A stretch of 49,930 nucleotides of DNA from Paenibacillus amylolyticus (GTDB lineage Bacteria; Bacillota; Bacilli; Paenibacillales; Paenibacillaceae), in contig NZ_RIAS01000024.1 in NCBI RefSeq assembly GCF_003719335.1, positions 1 through 49,930 of the forward strand, read 5' to 3'. The translations under genes and the position numbers were made by a program. Below are positions 41,658 to 49,857 of this stretch, in pieces. A model generated the notes under the pieces. It did not search any database and was not told where the DNA came from. It saw only the letters and a list, made by a program, of their open reading frames with translations. How positions within the stretch are numbered: position 1 is the first letter of the stretch; each line of letters starts with the position of its first letter.

Positions 41658-41999
41658 TTAAGATTTCGTTATCGATTGCAGTGACTGAGCACACTCGTGA
41701 ATGTGCCGAGTGTAATCATGCGCAAGTTCCTGAATCGGCTCTGTACGCTCATCCGTTGCCCGTCCATCTCGTTCCACGTCAACTAGCTCTACACTGACCT
41801 CACGGGAATCAACATAGTGGCATTTAAAATCAAAAGAGTACATTTCGTGGCCTGCTGTTGCAATGTGTATTCGAATCGCCTGATGATCTGCTTCGTCTGC
41901 CATAACCTGTGCCTGGTCACCCACATTCAAGACTTGAGGCAAACGCTCCTGCCAAGCACCTACAAGTTCGTTCTGATCAATGTTTAGTTCGCGGTTCAT
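41658..41999 (-). CDS. Hypothetical protein, first gene of the sspP operon
   Basis: 113-residue soluble acidic protein. Visible segments: LNIDQNELVGAWQERLPQVL, QAIRIHIATAGHEMYSFDFK, DSREVSVELVDVERDG and an amphipathic C-terminal helix (IQELAHDYTRHIHECAQSL). No family recognised, no signal or membrane segment. The ATG at 41999 follows GGAGGTGG. It is first of three genes ending in sspP, directly behind a sigma-G-like promoter, so production in the forespore is likely. Confidence 0.72.
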   Translation of the reverse strand: MNRELNIDQNELVGAWQERLPQVLNVGDQAQVMADEADHQAIRIHIATAGHEMYSFDFKCHYVDSREVSVELVDVERDGRATDERTEPIQELAHDYTRHIHECAQSLQSITKS

Positions 42000-42019
42000 C
42001 TTTACCACCTCCACTTCTA

Positions 42020-42049
42020 TAACGTGCGGAGAAGACGTTGTTTTTATGC
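42020..42049 (-). promoter_or_regulatory. Sigma-G-like promoter of the sspP operon
   Basis: Minus-strand GCATA (42045-42049), 18-base spacer and CACGTTA (42020-42026) resemble the forespore sigma-G consensus GHATR and CATNNTA, with one mismatch in the -10. It ends about 20 bases before the first start codon. Confidence 0.55.
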
Positions 42050-42157
42050 ATGAATAACTCTACCCATATCCCATAAATTTCATTGAAAAATGATTACAAA
42101 TTTAATTGTGCATGGTACAATCATTTCATTATTGTAGAGTTAGGGGGGAATCATCTA

Positions 42158-42505
42158 TTGAGAGTTGCCACAGGTATCATCTTCGCATTTTGGCTTGTAT
42201 TCATATTCTTTAAGTTTTTGACAACACAACCTTTAGATTATGATGGAGAGACTAGACGTATTTTAAGCGGAGGACTAATCTTCGTTCAGTTCATTGCATG
42301 GGCTTTTATTTTCACGCTACCATTCACAACCTTTTCAATTCTAGTCATAGTAGAAGTGATAGCTTTGTTATTAGCAATAACATATGAACCGGGCTATTCG
42401 GTCCTTGCGGTCGTTAACCTAATCTTCCTTATTATGAGTTTTGCTGCACATAAAGAGTTGCAGAAGAAAATAGCAGTGTCTAAAAAGCAAGCCAAAACTA
42501 CATAG
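42158..42505 (+). CDS. Small membrane protein of unknown function
   Basis: 115-residue protein with about four membrane segments (VATGIIFAFWLVFIFFKFL, ILSGGLIFVQFIAWAFIFTL, ILVIVEVIALLLAITY, VLAVVNLIFLIMSFAA) and a basic C-terminal tail. The start is taken as TTG at 42158, nine bases after AGGGGGG; the frame is open upstream to 42083. A promoter with TTACAA and TACAAT, 16 bases apart, lies near 42096-42123, and a perfect terminator follows. I did not recognise a family. The sequence is less GC-rich than its neighbours. Confidence 0.7.
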   Translation: MRVATGIIFAFWLVFIFFKFLTTQPLDYDGETRRILSGGLIFVQFIAWAFIFTLPFTTFSILVIVEVIALLLAITYEPGYSVLAVVNLIFLIMSFAAHKELQKKIAVSKKQAKTT

Positions 42506-42514
42506 GTTTCGTTA

Positions 42515-42546
42515 AAAGGCATACCTTTCTAGGTATGCCTTTTATT
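42515..42546 (+). terminator. Terminator after the small membrane protein gene
   Basis: A perfect 12-bp stem AAAGGCATACCT/AGGTATGCCTTT with a four-base loop, then TATT. Confidence 0.88.
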
Positions 42547-42606
42547 ATCTTTATAACATGCCCCTACGAGTCCTCCCGTTAGATTTATCTCTAACGGTCA
42601 CGAACA

Positions 42607-42650
42607 CAAAAAAAACGCACCAGACCGCTGTTCAACAGTCTAGTGCGTTT
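42607..42650 (-). terminator. Terminator after tRNA-Ser
   Basis: AAACGCAC and AGAC pair with GTCT and GTGCGTTT with one mismatch, followed by TTTTT on the minus strand. A second hairpin (CGCCGTA/TACGGCG, 42660-42682) lies nearer the tRNA. Confidence 0.85.
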
Positions 42651-42698
42651 CAATCATAAGCGCCGTAAAGCCTTATACGGCGTGTCATTTGAAAGTTA

Positions 42699-42787
42699 TG
42701 GCGGAGAGGGTGGGATTCGAACCCACGTGGGCTTGCACCCTAACGGTTTTCAAGACCGCCCCGTTATGACCGCTTCGGTACCTCTCC
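42699..42787 (-). tRNA. tRNA-Ser, anticodon UGA
   Basis: 89-nt class II tRNA with a long variable arm. Acceptor GGAGAGG pairs with CCTCTCC, discriminator G and an encoded CCA. The anticodon loop CTTGAAA gives anticodon TGA. T-arm GTTCGAATC is present. It lies downstream of serS, as trnSL-Ser1 does in B. subtilis, and is followed by a strong terminator. Confidence 0.96.
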
Positions 42788-42989
42788 AAAAAATATTTTA
42801 TAAACTTGCCACGAAAATTATCATACCATAGATTAATGATTGAATGCAAGTTTTTTTTATTTAAATTTTATGCTAAAACCGGATTTTAACAACCTACAGC
42901 ACTTTAACACATCATCCATCCCACCCGCCATCCTCAAATGGCGAATGGAGTTAAGATGATTTGTTCATTATGCTATCTCAAACATCACA

Positions 42990-44273
42990 CTATTTACGGC
43001 GAGCAATGACTTCAATTCCGCCCATATAAGAACGCAATGCTTCAGGAATGACTACTGTACCGTCTTCCTGCTGGTAGTTCTCCAGAATGGCTGCTACCGT
43101 ACGTCCTACTGCCAGTCCAGAACCGTTAAGTGTGTGTACGAATTCAGGTTTTGCCTTAGGCTCTCTGCGGAAACGGATATTGGCACGACGTGCCTGAAAG
43201 TCTTCGCAGTTAGAGCATGATGAAATCTCACGGTAGGTGTTGCTCTCAGGCAGCCACACTTCAATATCATATGTTTTAGCCGAAGTGAAACCCATATCAG
43301 CCGTACAGAGCGTCAACACGCGGTAAGGCAAGCCTAGAAGTTGCAGTACACGCTCTGCGTTTTGTGTCATTTTCTCCAGCTCATCATACGATGTCTCTGG
43401 TGAAGATAGCTTGAGCAACTCCACCTTGTTGAACTGATGCTGACGGATCAAGCCGCGAGTATCCCGTCCAGCCGAACCAGCCTCTGAGCGAAAACAGGAA
43501 CTATACGCGACAAAATGCTTCGGCAGATCATCGGCATTCAAAATCTCTTCACGGTGGTAGTTCGTTACAGGTACTTCTGCTGTTGGGATTAGATAATACT
43601 CGGTATCTCTAAGCTTGAACAGATCTTCCTCGAACTTCGGCAACTGGCCTGTTCCAAACAAGCTGTCCCGATTCACGATATATGGAGGCAGAATTTCTTC
43701 GTATCCGTGCTGATCACTGTGCAAATCCATCATAAAGTTAATCAGCGCACGCTCCAGACGCGCTCCAAGTCCTTTATAAAAGGTAAAACGGGAACCTGTC
43801 ACTTTGGCTGCTGCTTCGAAATCAAGGATGTCCAGCTCCTGTGCAATCTCCCAGTGCGCTTTGGGCGTGAAAGAGAATGACTTGGGCTCTTCCCAACGGC
43901 GAATTTCAACATTATCCTCTTCGGATGTACCCACAGGCACACTTTCATTTGGAATGTTAGGAATCGCCATCGTGAGGTCGTTAATTTTAACCTCAAGCTC
44001 GCGTACTTCCTCATCCATCGCTTTGATTCGATCGGAGACCTCACGCATCTCGACAATCAAATCATCGGCGTTCTCACGGTTCTTCTTCAGTCTAGCTACT
44101 TCTGCGGAAACGGTGTTACGACGGCTCTTCAGATTCTCACTCTCCTGAAGCAATTCCCGTCGCTTTGCATCGAGCTCCGTAAACCCAGCAATCAGATCGA
44201 GCGATTTGCCACGATTATTTAATGCCTCTTCTACACGTGCATATTCATTCCGCAATATTTTCACATCAAGCAC
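42990..44273 (-). CDS. serS: Seryl-tRNA synthetase
   Basis: 427-residue class II synthetase. The N-terminal coiled-coil tRNA-binding arm spans residues about 30-105 (RRELLQESENLKSRRNTVSAE and following Lys/Glu heptads), then the catalytic core with motif 2 FRSEAGSAGRDTRGLIRQHQF, motif 3 GSGLAVGRTVAAILENYQ and SNCEDFQARRANIRFRR. The start is GTG at 44273 with GGAGGGG eight bases upstream. The order pdxT-serS-tRNA-Ser is conserved. A structured leader (44386-44541) that looks like a serine T-box precedes it. Confidence 0.97.
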   Translation of the reverse strand: MLDVKILRNEYARVEEALNNRGKSLDLIAGFTELDAKRRELLQESENLKSRRNTVSAEVARLKKNRENADDLIVEMREVSDRIKAMDEEVRELEVKINDLTMAIPNIPNESVPVGTSEEDNVEIRRWEEPKSFSFTPKAHWEIAQELDILDFEAAAKVTGSRFTFYKGLGARLERALINFMMDLHSDQHGYEEILPPYIVNRDSLFGTGQLPKFEEDLFKLRDTEYYLIPTAEVPVTNYHREEILNADDLPKHFVAYSSCFRSEAGSAGRDTRGLIRQHQFNKVELLKLSSPETSYDELEKMTQNAERVLQLLGLPYRVLTLCTADMGFTSAKTYDIEVWLPESNTYREISSCSNCEDFQARRANIRFRREPKAKPEFVHTLNGSGLAVGRTVAAILENYQQEDGTVVIPEALRSYMGGIEVIARRK

Positions 44274-44385
44274 TGCGTACCCCTCCTAATAAACCTACAT
44301 TATAGAGCCTCACCTCAGGCTCGTTCTCGATACTTTCAATTAAAAACACAATAATATCTATTATAACCTACAATGTGCCAATAAC

Positions 44386-44541
44386 CGAAAAAACAACCTA
44401 TGTCCCCGGTTGCCACCTCCGCTGCGATTCCGCTATGCAGCAGTTACAAGCAACATGAGGCATCCGTCCAGATGCAGCTACCACAGCAGCCTAGAACAGA
44501 CAACTGAGGAGTGCTCCGATGACCGGGAGATCATAGGTTGT
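44386..44541 (-). promoter_or_regulatory. Structured serS leader, probable serine T-box
   Basis: On the minus strand GGAGGTGGCAACCGG (centred near 44413) resembles the T-box sequence; its TGGC would pair with the GCCA end of tRNA-Ser. CAACC/GGTTG followed by six T (44388-44412) can form the terminator. Upstream are hairpins GCTGC/GTAGC, GCATC/GATGC and GCTGC/GCAGC. The ends of the element also pair over 18 bp with two bulges (44522-44541 with 44393-44410). It is short for a classical T-box, and I could not assign a specifier codon, so an independent small RNA is an alternative. Confidence 0.5.
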
Positions 44542-44551
44542 ACATCGTACT

Positions 44552-45142
44552 TTATTTTGCTTCTACCGATTGTTTATATGTCCTTGCCATGTCTACAAAG
44601 TAAGCATGTAGACGGTAGTCATCCGTCAACTCCGGATGGTAGGAACAAGCCAGTAAATGACCCTGGCGTGCTGTCACAATCTCATCTTTATACGTAGAAA
44701 GAACCTCGACCTGTTCGCCAACGCTCTCAATTAACGGAGCACGTATAAATACAGCCCGTACCGTCTCTTCAATCCCTTTTACAGGCAGGTCTGTCTCAAA
44801 GCTCTCTCTCTGTCTCCCAAATGCATTACGGGAAACGGTCATATCCATAAGCTCGAGATGGGCTTCTTCTTGACCTTGAATATGCTTGGCCATGACGATC
44901 AGACCCGCACAGGTACCGAATACTGGCTTTCCAGCTGCGGCGAAGGCACGAATGGCTTCCATGAACCCATACTTGCGCATGAGCTTTCCGATGGTTGTGC
45001 TCTCTCCACCCGGCAGAATCAAGCCATCCAGCTCCTCTAACTGCTGAACCTGCTTAATAGCTACGCCTTCAGCTCCAGCACGTTCAATACTGCGTATATG
45101 TTCTGTAACAGCACCCTGAAGTGCCAAAACGCCGATCTTCAT
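44552..45142 (-). CDS. pdxT: Pyridoxal 5'-phosphate synthase glutaminase subunit PdxT
   Basis: 196-residue class I-type glutaminase that supplies ammonia to PdxS. The start MKIGVLALQGAVTEHIRS, the GGESTTIGKL loop, the nucleophile Cys in FGTCAGLIVMA, and the His-Glu pair in SYHPELTDD are all present. It works as part of the 12+12 PdxS-PdxT complex making PLP from ribose 5-phosphate, glyceraldehyde 3-phosphate and glutamine. It begins 18 bases after pdxS, forming an operon. The ATG at 45142 has GAAGGGG upstream. Confidence 0.96.
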   Translation of the reverse strand: MKIGVLALQGAVTEHIRSIERAGAEGVAIKQVQQLEELDGLILPGGESTTIGKLMRKYGFMEAIRAFAAAGKPVFGTCAGLIVMAKHIQGQEEAHLELMDMTVSRNAFGRQRESFETDLPVKGIEETVRAVFIRAPLIESVGEQVEVLSTYKDEIVTARQGHLLACSYHPELTDDYRLHAYFVDMARTYKQSVEAK

Positions 45143-45160
45143 GTCTGAATTCCCCTTCTC

Positions 45161-46042
45161 TTACCAGCCGCGATCCTGCATACGCTCGGAAGGTGCGAGT
45201 TTGGAAATTTCGATGCCTTTCATTGGTGCTCCGAGGTTTTTGGAAACTTCGGCAATCAATTTATAATCGGTATAATGTGTTGTTGCTTCAACGATTGCAC
45301 GTGCAAACTTCTCTGGGCTGTCCGATTTGAAAATACCGGAACCTACAAATACGCCGTCTGCTCCAAGGTGCATCATAAGTGCAGCATCTGCTGGAGTGGC
45401 TACGCCGCCTGCTGCAAAGTTAACCACTGGCAATTTCCCGTTCTCATGCACATCAAGCAAAAGCTCATAGGCAACGCCTAGGTTTTTCGCTTCAGCATAC
45501 AGCTCGTCTTTTGACATATTGGTTACTTTTCGAATTTGGCCGTTGATGAAACGCATATGACGTACCGCCTCAACAATGTTACCAGTTCCCGGCTCACCTT
45601 TTGTACGAATCATAGATGCTCCTTCACCGATCCGGCGAAGTGCTTCACCCAAGTCTTTCGCTCCACATACAAACGGTACAGTAAACTCATGTTTATCAAT
45701 ATGGAATACTTCATCCGCAGGAGTCAGTACTTCACTCTCATCCAGGTAATCCACACCCAATGACTCAAGTACTTTAGCTTCTACATAGTGACCAATACGT
45801 GCTTTGGCCATAACAGGGATCGTCACAACCTTCATTACTTCTTCCACAATCGTTGGATCAGCCATACGAGCCACTCCGCCTGCTGCGCGAATATCGGAAG
45901 GAACACGCTCAAGTGCCATTACCGCTGTTGCACCTGCTGCTTCCGCAATTTTAGCTTGCTCAGCGTTCATGACGTCCATGATTACGCCGCCTTTTTGCAT
46001 TTCAGCCATACCTCTTTTAACGCGTGATGTTCCCGTTTCCAT
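45161..46042 (-). CDS. pdxS: Pyridoxal 5'-phosphate synthase subunit PdxS
   Basis: 293-residue TIM-barrel synthase of the deoxyxylulose-independent vitamin B6 pathway. Characteristic segments: GTSRVKRGMAEMQKGGVIMD, IRAAGGVARMADP, MAKARIGHYVEAKVLE with the active-site lysine, DYLDESEVLTPAD, and AAGGVATPADAALMM. The ATG at 46042 follows GGGGGG; the longer frame to 46093 has no site. It precedes pdxT. The very high conservation of this family makes the identification firm. Confidence 0.97.
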   Translation of the reverse strand: METGTSRVKRGMAEMQKGGVIMDVMNAEQAKIAEAAGATAVMALERVPSDIRAAGGVARMADPTIVEEVMKVVTIPVMAKARIGHYVEAKVLESLGVDYLDESEVLTPADEVFHIDKHEFTVPFVCGAKDLGEALRRIGEGASMIRTKGEPGTGNIVEAVRHMRFINGQIRKVTNMSKDELYAEAKNLGVAYELLLDVHENGKLPVVNFAAGGVATPADAALMMHLGADGVFVGSGIFKSDSPEKFARAIVEATTHYTDYKLIAEVSKNLGAPMKGIEISKLAPSERMQDRGW

Positions 46043-46224
46043 ATTCCAAGCCCCCCGTAGTGTATGTGTTGTCTCCCATTTTTCAATAAGCATAACAACG
46101 CTTCTATTCAGATGAAAGAACCTTAGACTTTTATACTGTAATACGTAGAATTCTAACTTGATATTTTACCGGAAAAAGCGCAAATATACAATCCACTCAT
46201 GCAGTATTAGTTTGTATTTTTCGA

Positions 46225-47616
46225 TTAAAACAAGTTTTTGATTCCATCAAACAGATCTACGAAGAAGTCTTTGATTGCACGGAAGAATAGGCGGAACCAA
46301 CCGCCCTTCTCAGCTTCTTCGGCTGTAATCAGGTTTACCGTTTTTTCCTGAGGTTCCATTCCCTCTGCTTTATAGGTGTAAGTAACCGTACCAACCTTAG
46401 TACCCGCTTTGATTGGTGCGACCAGTTTATCCGCTTCCGTTACACTTGCTTTGAATGTCACATTCAGGTTTTGAGTTCCTTTAGGCACAACAAAACTCAC
46501 TGCATTATCAGTTACGACAGGAACTGTCGTCTCTTTCCCTTTTTTCAGAGGTACCGTTTCCCAGCCAGTCACTTTACTTTTTCCTGCAACAGCCTGTTTC
46601 ACTTCAAAATTATCAAAGCCATAGTCCAGCACTTTTTTCGTTTCTCTAAAACGTGCGGATTCGGAATCCGTGCCCATCACCACGCTGATCAAACGCATGC
46701 CATTACGTTCAGCCGTACCGGTAAAGTTATTGCCTGCGTTGCTCGTATGACCTGTTTTCATCCCATCCAGACCTTGGTAAGCGTAGCTTTTGAAGTTGGT
46801 TATATTTTTATTCGCTTCCAGCATCCAGTTATAGTTGATAATCGGCGCTTTGTCATTAGGACGGAACTTGTAGGATTGAATCGTTGTAAAATCTTTGTAG
46901 TCGGGATGATCTCTGACGATATATCTGCACAAAATAGCAGCGTCTAAAGCGGACATTACCGTTTCCTTGTCTTCTGCTGGACGGAATTCAGCTGGCATGT
47001 CTGCACGATCAAGACCAGTAGAGTTTATGAAATGGGTATCCTTCATACCCATCCGTTTCGCTTCTTCATTCATCAATTTCACAAATTCGGCTTCCGAACC
47101 CGCAACATATTCAGCCAAGGCAACTGTCGCATCATTGGCCGATCCAACAGCCATGGCGATATACAGGTCTTTAACCGTATGCTGGTCACCTTCGGCCAGG
47201 AAAATGCGTGATCCGATACTTTTAGCTGCGTTCTTACCCACCGTGACTACTGTATCCCAGCCAAACTTCCCCTGTTTCACCTGTTCTGCAACAATATACT
47301 CTGTCATCATCTTCGTCATACTCGCTGGCGGCATTGCCTTATCCGCATCAACTGACAGTAAAATCTGGCCTGTGGAAGCTTCCATCAGGACTGCTGATCT
47401 TACATCAAGACCAAGCGAGTCTACTGAAGGGATACTGACGGCCTTTGCCGGCGTTTTCGTTGTTGTAGCTGCCGCGGTCAAAACCTGACCAGAATCGCTT
47501 GCTGCTGCCATAACAGGCATCACTGCGGACATGCATAGCATGTTAATGAGCATAACAGAGGCTACGCTCTTTTTGAGGATCTGACGTTTCTTTTTATTCA
47601 TGTGTTTGACTTTCAA
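46225..47616 (-). CDS. dacA: D-alanyl-D-alanine carboxypeptidase (PBP5 type)
   Basis: 463-residue low-molecular-weight penicillin-binding protein that trims the terminal D-Ala from peptidoglycan stems. The signal peptide (residues about 12-38) is followed by the serine carboxypeptidase domain: SxxK at Ser99 (PPASMTKMM), SAN (VGSAND) and KTG (DGMKTGHT). A C-terminal beta domain and an amphipathic helix (WFRLFFRAIKDFFVDLFDGI) for membrane anchoring complete it. The start is TTG at 47616, nine bases after AAGGGAG; the in-frame ATG at 47601 is too far away. Position between guaB and pdxS matches B. subtilis dacA. A TTGACG/TATACG promoter lies at 47873-47901. Confidence 0.96.
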   Translation of the reverse strand: MKVKHMNKKKRQILKKSVASVMLINMLCMSAVMPVMAAASDSGQVLTAAATTTKTPAKAVSIPSVDSLGLDVRSAVLMEASTGQILLSVDADKAMPPASMTKMMTEYIVAEQVKQGKFGWDTVVTVGKNAAKSIGSRIFLAEGDQHTVKDLYIAMAVGSANDATVALAEYVAGSEAEFVKLMNEEAKRMGMKDTHFINSTGLDRADMPAEFRPAEDKETVMSALDAAILCRYIVRDHPDYKDFTTIQSYKFRPNDKAPIINYNWMLEANKNITNFKSYAYQGLDGMKTGHTSNAGNNFTGTAERNGMRLISVVMGTDSESARFRETKKVLDYGFDNFEVKQAVAGKSKVTGWETVPLKKGKETTVPVVTDNAVSFVVPKGTQNLNVTFKASVTEADKLVAPIKAGTKVGTVTYTYKAEGMEPQEKTVNLITAEEAEKGGWFRLFFRAIKDFFVDLFDGIKNLF

Positions 47617-47872
47617 TGATGAATACTCCCTTCGATCTGAAGCTTCTGAATGATGCCTCAGTGCAGCTCAAGCTGCTATTTTCATAAATCCCCGTCAATG
47701 TGTCAATGGATATGTGGTTCTCTGCTGAATGCGCTATATCGAAATGAGCAAGTTCGTTGCTCTAATGTTCAGATCAAATGTCACTTCGCTCGCATCTTGC
47801 TGAATGCTTATCTTATGTAAAACATAATAAACATTCTCTAGTAGGATAAGTCATAACAAGCTTACCTTGAAT
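47617..47872. other. dacA leader
   Basis: About 250 bases between the predicted dacA start of transcription and its ribosome site. It contains small hairpins (GAGCAA/TTGCTC near 47740-47760 and GCAGC/GCTGC near 47665-47680) but no recognised riboswitch class and no terminator. Confidence 0.45.
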
Positions 47873-47901
47873 CGTATAAAAAAGTTCATGGATCACGTCA
47901 A
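47873..47901 (-). promoter_or_regulatory. dacA promoter (sigma-A)
   Basis: TTGACG (47896-47901) and TATACG (47873-47878) on the minus strand with a 17-base spacer. It lies after the guaB terminator. Confidence 0.72.
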
Positions 47902-47972
47902 AAAATCGCCGCAACGCCCAGATCCATCCTTGGACGGCCACCGCTTGTTCTATTCTATCACAGGGGTATCCG

Positions 47973-48014
47973 CAAAAAAAGACAAGCCCGGCGAAAATCG
48001 CCGAGCTTGCCTTG
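47973..48014 (-). terminator. Terminator after guaB
   Basis: A stem of about 16 bp (AAGGCAAGCTCGGCGA with TCGCCGGGCTTGTCTT, including GU pairs), a short loop and at least five T on the minus strand. Confidence 0.9.
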
Positions 48015-48036
48015 GAAATCATTAACTCTCTTCGGA

Positions 48037-49494
48037 TTACAACGAGTAGTTAGGTGCTTCTTTCGTAATCTGTACATCATGCGGGTGGCTCTCACGAAGA
48101 CCAGCGCCTGTAATACGGATAAAACTTGTGTCATTCCGCAATTGATCCAGATTGCTCGTTCCACAGTATCCCATACCCGAACGCAATCCACCGATCAACT
48201 GATGAATGGTATCAGACAAAGGACCTTTGTAAGCTACGCGGCCCTCAATGCCTTCAGGAACCAGTTTTTTGTCATCATCCTGGAAGTAACGGTCTTTACT
48301 GCCTTGTTTCATTGCAGCCATCGAACCCATACCACGATATACTTTATAACTGCGTCCTTGGAAGATTTCCGTTTCTCCTGGACTCTCTGCTGTTCCTGCA
48401 AACAGGCTTCCCAGCATTACGGCATGAGCACCCGCAGCAAGAGCTTTGGTGATCTCGCCAGAGTATTTAATACCGCCGTCAGCAATAATAGGTACGCCAT
48501 ATTCACGCGCCACGCTTGCACAATCATATACTGCTGTAACTTGAGGGACACCAATACCTGCGATAACACGAGTTGTACAGATGGAACCAGGTCCGATCCC
48601 TACTTTAACAACGGAAGCCCCTGCTTCAATCAGATCACGTGTGGCTTCACCTGTGGCAACGTTGCCTGCAATGATGGTGAGCTCAGGGAAACGTTCGCGC
48701 AGCTTGCGAACCGCCTCAATAATGTTAATATGATGACCGTGAGCTGAATCCACTGTAATCAGATCGACTCCCGCTTTGACCAGAGCGTCTGCACGTTCAA
48801 AAGTATCTTTCGAGATGCCAATGGCTGCACCAACTAAAAGACGACCTTGCGCATCCTTCGCAGCTTGCGGGAACTGAATTGCCTTCTCGATATCTTTAAT
48901 CGTGATAAGTCCCTTCAATGTGTTGGACTCGTCCACCAATGGGAGTTTTTCAATTTTATGCTTCTGTAAGATGCCTTCTGCCTCTTGCAGTGTTGTACCG
49001 ACAGGAGCTGTAACCAAATTCTCACGGGTCATGACTTCACTAATCTTGATGTTGAAATCATGGATAAATCGCAAGTCACGGTTTGTCAGAATCCCTACGA
49101 GCTTCTGATCTCCTTCAACGATAGGCACACCAGAAATCCGGTATTTTGCCATAACTGCCTCAGCATCAGATACCAGATGTTCAGCTGTGAGTGAGAAAGG
49201 ATTGGTGATAACACCGCTCTCCGAGCGTTTAACCCGATCCACTTCTTCAGCTTGTTGCTCGACAGACATATTTTTATGAATAATACCAATACCGCCTTCA
49301 CGCGCAATGGCAATCGCCAATGTCGCTTCAGTAACAGTATCCATCCCTGCACTAATCAGAGGAATGTTCAATTTGACGTTATCGCTCAAACGAACGGATA
49401 CGTCTACTTCTTTAGGCAGTGTCTCGGATTTCCGTGGCACTAGCAATACATCATCAAAGGTGAAGCCTTCCTTACCAAATTTATCTTCCCACAC
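48037..49494 (-). CDS. guaB: Inosine 5'-monophosphate dehydrogenase
   Basis: 485-residue enzyme converting IMP to XMP, the committed step to GTP. TIM-barrel N-terminus (FGKEGFTFDDVLLVPRKSE), two tandem CBS domains at residues about 95-205, then the catalytic loop with Cys near 305 (GPGSICTTRVIAG), IADGGIKYSGEI and the flap GMGSMAAMKQGSKDRY. The start is GTG at 49494, nine bases after AGGAGG. A promoter with perfect TTGACA lies about 105 bases upstream. In B. subtilis guaB likewise lies near an rRNA operon at the start of the dacA-pdxST-serS cluster. Confidence 0.97.
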   Translation of the reverse strand: MWEDKFGKEGFTFDDVLLVPRKSETLPKEVDVSVRLSDNVKLNIPLISAGMDTVTEATLAIAIAREGGIGIIHKNMSVEQQAEEVDRVKRSESGVITNPFSLTAEHLVSDAEAVMAKYRISGVPIVEGDQKLVGILTNRDLRFIHDFNIKISEVMTRENLVTAPVGTTLQEAEGILQKHKIEKLPLVDESNTLKGLITIKDIEKAIQFPQAAKDAQGRLLVGAAIGISKDTFERADALVKAGVDLITVDSAHGHHINIIEAVRKLRERFPELTIIAGNVATGEATRDLIEAGASVVKVGIGPGSICTTRVIAGIGVPQVTAVYDCASVAREYGVPIIADGGIKYSGEITKALAAGAHAVMLGSLFAGTAESPGETEIFQGRSYKVYRGMGSMAAMKQGSKDRYFQDDDKKLVPEGIEGRVAYKGPLSDTIHQLIGGLRSGMGYCGTSNLDQLRNDTSFIRITGAGLRESHPHDVQITKEAPNYSL

Positions 49495-49599
49495 GCAAGT
49501 GTTCCTCCTTAAGTTTGCTCAGCTTTACCGACCAAAACCCGAAGATTCCAGGCTGTATTGTATGCCGAAAATTCGTTTTCTGAAAATATATTATTGTCC

Positions 49600-49629
49600 A
49601 TCTTAGCAAAGCGATATTTAGAATGTCAA
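49600..49629 (-). promoter_or_regulatory. guaB promoter (sigma-A)
   Basis: Perfect TTGACA (49624-49629), 18-base spacer and TAAGAT (49600-49605) on the minus strand. Confidence 0.78.
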
Positions 49630-49814
49630 GGGAAACTCCTTGGAACAATTAGTTGTGCTTCCCCTTGTACACAACTGTGTTCCTTACGTGGACAAGTCTT
49701 GATAATATAACAAAAAAGCGCCCTTTCATTTAGATCGGTACGCCTGCTTTTTTTGTTAATGTAGTTTAAGTATTCCTTGATTGAAGGTTTTTATGTTCTT
49801 CACTAATTTATTAA

Positions 49815-49853
49815 AAATATAAAAACCACCACCGAACATCATCGGCAGTGGTT
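49815..49853 (-). terminator. rRNA operon terminator
   Basis: AACCACTGCCGA pairs with TCGGTGGTGGTT (one mismatch), followed by TTTATATTTTT on the minus strand, directly after the 5S gene. Confidence 0.9.
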
Positions 49854-49857
49854 CTTT

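Larger units (their letters stand above)
49495..49857. other. Region between 5S rRNA and guaB
   Basis: About 360 bases with no gene. It holds the guaB promoter, an imperfect second terminator-like hairpin with T/A runs (49709-49758), and the rRNA terminator (49815-49853). No purine riboswitch pattern was recognised. Confidence 0.6.
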
